Positions 61,214 through 64,000 of a stretch of DNA of 64,000 nt are shown in pieces. The first letter of the stretch is position 1; each line of letters starts with the position of its first letter. Made by a program: the position numbers and the translations under genes. The notes beneath the pieces were generated by a model. That model saw only the letters and a list, made by a program, of their open reading frames with translations, had not been told where the DNA came from and searched no databases. Source of the DNA: Lunularia cruciata (taxonomy: Eukaryota; Streptophyta; Marchantiopsida; Lunulariales; Lunulariaceae); assembly GCA_948567375.1 (NCBI GenBank), contig OX419755.1:81734218-81798217 (forward strand). Direction: 5' to 3'.

Positions 61214-64000
61214 AAGCAGAACCATTAACACAACAACATCAAGCAGTTGAAGCTCAAGTCAAGAGAGTAATGCATAGAAGAAATACAAACCAAGACCTGG
61301 GCTTGTGTCGACCCTTCCTAATTTCCTCGAGCTACCTGGTGGTTTGATCTTGATCATTAGGAATCACAAAGTATGATTTTGTTGTTGGGATGAGTTGATG
61401 CCTATACTTTTGGATTGTTGGATCTGATCGTTGGATCAAGTCAATAGGAACCAATAGTCAATGATGTTTGTAAGGCATTGTGCAATTTGCCATACTTTGT
61501 CTTCGGGTAAGTTGATGTTGTGTGCTTTGCAAATGGATTTGAGTTGGTTAGAGAATTTTGCCCATCTCCATCATCACTTTGACAATCTCTTTTGCTATGC
61601 AGCATGAAGTTCCCTATAAAAGGAAGAAGACTAGCTATATTGTCAACAATGTTAATCTCGTACTTTTAACAACAAGTTTTTGTCACCCTCCAACAATAAA
61701 GAGCACTAGGTCTTCACCAATGGGCAGTGGCAGTATGGGCACTTGATACATCTAGGCCTACTCCCCATCTACTAGAAATACCTTGGAAGACATATATTGC
61801 ACCGTTCAAGAGTAGGCTACATTGTTTCTTATGTCTTGTTGGGCTTTGTCTCTTAATTCTTGGTGAATTTTAGCCCTTTTGCATGGGTCTTGGGTTTTTG
61901 TTTTTCATCAACACTTCTTTGTGCTTTTGTACTCCCTTTTCCTTTTTCCTTTGGGGTGTACTATTTGACCTTCTCGCCCTTTTTTTTGCTACTACTTGTG
62001 CCATGCAAGACTACTAACATTACATATATCTAAGTATATATACAACCTTATCTAAGTTGGTTCCTAGCCATTATACCTTCCTAAATCATTATTGGGTCCA
62101 GTTTTCACTGTCTATTGGCAAGGCTATTCATTCCCAAGGATTACCCATCCACTACAACAACTCATCCTTACAAGAGGCCATTCTGCCCTATTGTCCATTT
62201 GGCTCTAGATGCTTCCTTGGTCTACAACCCAATTGTTCTGATATAATTTCTGGGACTATTTCCTCTGGTCCCCACATTCATAGACAACAGCCAACAATTC
62301 ATGATGCTTCTTTAAGATATAAAAGATTAGAATTTTTGGTTCTAAACATATGAATCATGTAGCATTAATAAGGAATATAGGTTTCATTTGAAATCAATAC
62401 ACAATAAATAGGGGTTTTAGAGATGAGTTTTTCATCCCTATAAAGATCTCATAAAGATTTTCTATGAGAGGTCTATAAATCTTTATGTGGAGGTGGAAGA
62501 GGGTCATCTCAAAATTTTATGAGAGATCAATTGTAGCCATAAAATCCTAAAGAACCATGAAAAGTAACATGTAAGGATTTATGGGTTTAGGAAGAATTTT
62601 TTAATTCTTAATTAGAGTCTTTGTCATGCACTAAATGTTATACAATTGAAATCAAGATATGGTGATATTTATTTGCAATTCAAATCAAGAAGACATGATA
62701 GATCTCACAATTTGAGATCAATAAGCTCCAAGCCATTTTGGTTTTTCATGGGTTAGTTGTTTCAAGACTTTGTAGGTTACTCCAAGCTACTTGGTTACTT
62801 CATGGTGTAACAACACAATGTTGATGTACTCATAGTATAAAAAATGAGAACAAGTTTTTCTCTCAATGATACAAGTCAGAAATGACTAGAAATGAAAGGA
62901 AAGTATCACAATATCACATTTCATTTACTAGTTCCTATTTAACCTCTTGGGAAAAAAGCCCTTGCAAAAGATGGTAGTGCTCCTTATTGCACACTATAGG
63001 AAAGGAAAACTAAAATCACATTTATGATTAATAAATCAAATGAGATTGCTTAAGGTGATAGTTCACTTTGGCCCAAAGACCACTTTGCCACAAAGACTAC
63101 AACTACAAAGTCATGCATTATCCTTCCCAAAAGACAAGACTCCAAAGGAGTTTTCTAGTCGGTCAAATGCTCTTGATTTCTGATTTTGTGGTATTGGTAG
63201 TGCTATTAACCAAATAGGTTCTCTTTACACTACTTCTCTCCTTTAGAACCCTCATGAATCCAGCATCTTGGTCAAGTGTGAATTCCTCCACATGGTACTC
63301 AAACACTTGTGCTCCAAATGAAAATTCCTTACTTCTACTTGTGCATGGACATTCTTCCAACATTCAAGACAAAGTGACAATAGATTGTGAAGATTGTACT
63401 TTGATTGCATACCAAGTTGCCTAAAAAGAAGTGAAATTGAAATTATGGGGACAAAGCCTTATAAATAGTTTCCTACTTCTACTTCACCCTAAAGGGTCTC
63501 AATAGCTTAGTAGGTTCCTTTTCAATCCTAACTACTCTTCTTTCAACACTTAAGATCCTTATCCCAATCTTATCTATATGTAACCACCTAATTAAGCTTT
63601 TGACAAGTGTTAGGGAAATTGTGAGCTCTTCTCCCAAAGTTATTGTTTGAACTATAAATTACCCCTAAATTTACCCCTCCAAAGTGGTACTCAGCCAAGA
63701 AGGTGACACAAACCCAAAGGTTTTTTCCATAGAAACTACTAGGGCCAAAGTCTTTTTGCTTCCTTTTTAAGGAATTTCTTGAAAAGCCAAGTCCTACACA
63801 ACACCAAAGTCATTCCTTTGGAAATATTTACAACTATGAATTTGAATTACACTATGAGGCTATAGATAATACCTCCGCTGAGTTCCAGGTGCAGCTCCAA
63901 ATTAAGGTACTTACTATGAGAAACTATGTACAAGACCAAAGGCATTCATCATGAAGTTGAGGTGTATGGACTAAGTCCTTCTTTGCAAGAACTAAGTAGA
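61214..64000. other. Unassigned repeat-like sequence beyond the duplication edge
   Basis: This does not match anything else in the window. Just after the junction a plus-strand stretch reads QAEPLTQQHQAVEAQVKRVM, which has the look of coding sequence from another retroelement, but the family is not clear. CT-rich and AT-rich stretches follow (a T-rich tract near 61925-61990). No host gene is recognised. The minus-strand open stretch at 63163-63363 and the plus-strand one at 62057-62353 have no motifs. Confidence 0.4.

Noticed and set aside
1-64000. CRISPR arrays, bacterial operons or riboswitches
   Set aside because: Introns, plant NLR sequence and plant retroelements show a eukaryotic nuclear contig; no regularly spaced short repeats were seen.

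Overview
This 64 kb window is nuclear DNA from a land plant. It has introns, plant-type NB-ARC/LRR immune receptor sequence, an AXR1 relic, Ty3/gypsy and copia-like LTR elements, a LINE and a PIF/Harbinger transposase relic. One intact gene joins an alpha/beta-hydrolase to an NB-ARC domain. That fusion class is best known from bryophytes, especially liverworts, so I favour a bryophyte, but this is inference. The sequence is AT-rich, repeat-rich and gene-poor.

Layout. Positions 1-17134 and 44087-61213 are two copies of one segment in direct orientation, offset by about 44.08 kb and roughly 99% identical by eye. Each copy holds, in order: non-coding sequence, an old chromodomain Ty3/gypsy element with both LTRs (3752-9361 and 47825-53434), a PIF/Harbinger transposase relic, a 99-bp tandem duplication, a dead NB-ARC gene split by a 5'-truncated LINE with a 7-bp target duplication, a 110-bp tandem duplication, and the start of a second gypsy element. 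In copy 1 that second element runs to about 25945, carries a PHD-finger-like domain at the end of its polyprotein, and separates the NB-ARC part of the dead receptor from its LRR part (26274-27046). In copy 2 homology stops abruptly at 61213 inside this element, and 61214-64000 is unrelated repeat-like DNA.

Between the copies lie an AXR1-like (NEDD8-activating E1 subunit) pseudogene on the minus strand (33063 down to about 27730), about 4.4 kb of AT-rich DNA with a (TA)n microsatellite and a second LINE relic, and the only gene that looks intact: a five-exon minus-strand gene at 43677-37489. All its splice phases agree, and it predicts a 1391-residue protein with an alpha/beta-hydrolase, an NB-ARC domain and C-terminal TPR-like repeats. 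Its hydrolase nucleophile elbow reads GHCLGG, with Cys where the family normally has Ser.

Reading. This looks like an immune-receptor locus that grew by tandem duplication of a unit holding one hydrolase-NB-ARC gene (minus strand) and one NB-LRR gene (plus strand). The NB-LRR was already broken by shared lesions before the duplication; the hydrolase-NB-ARC-TPR gene stayed open. A sister copy of the intact gene is predicted just left of the window.
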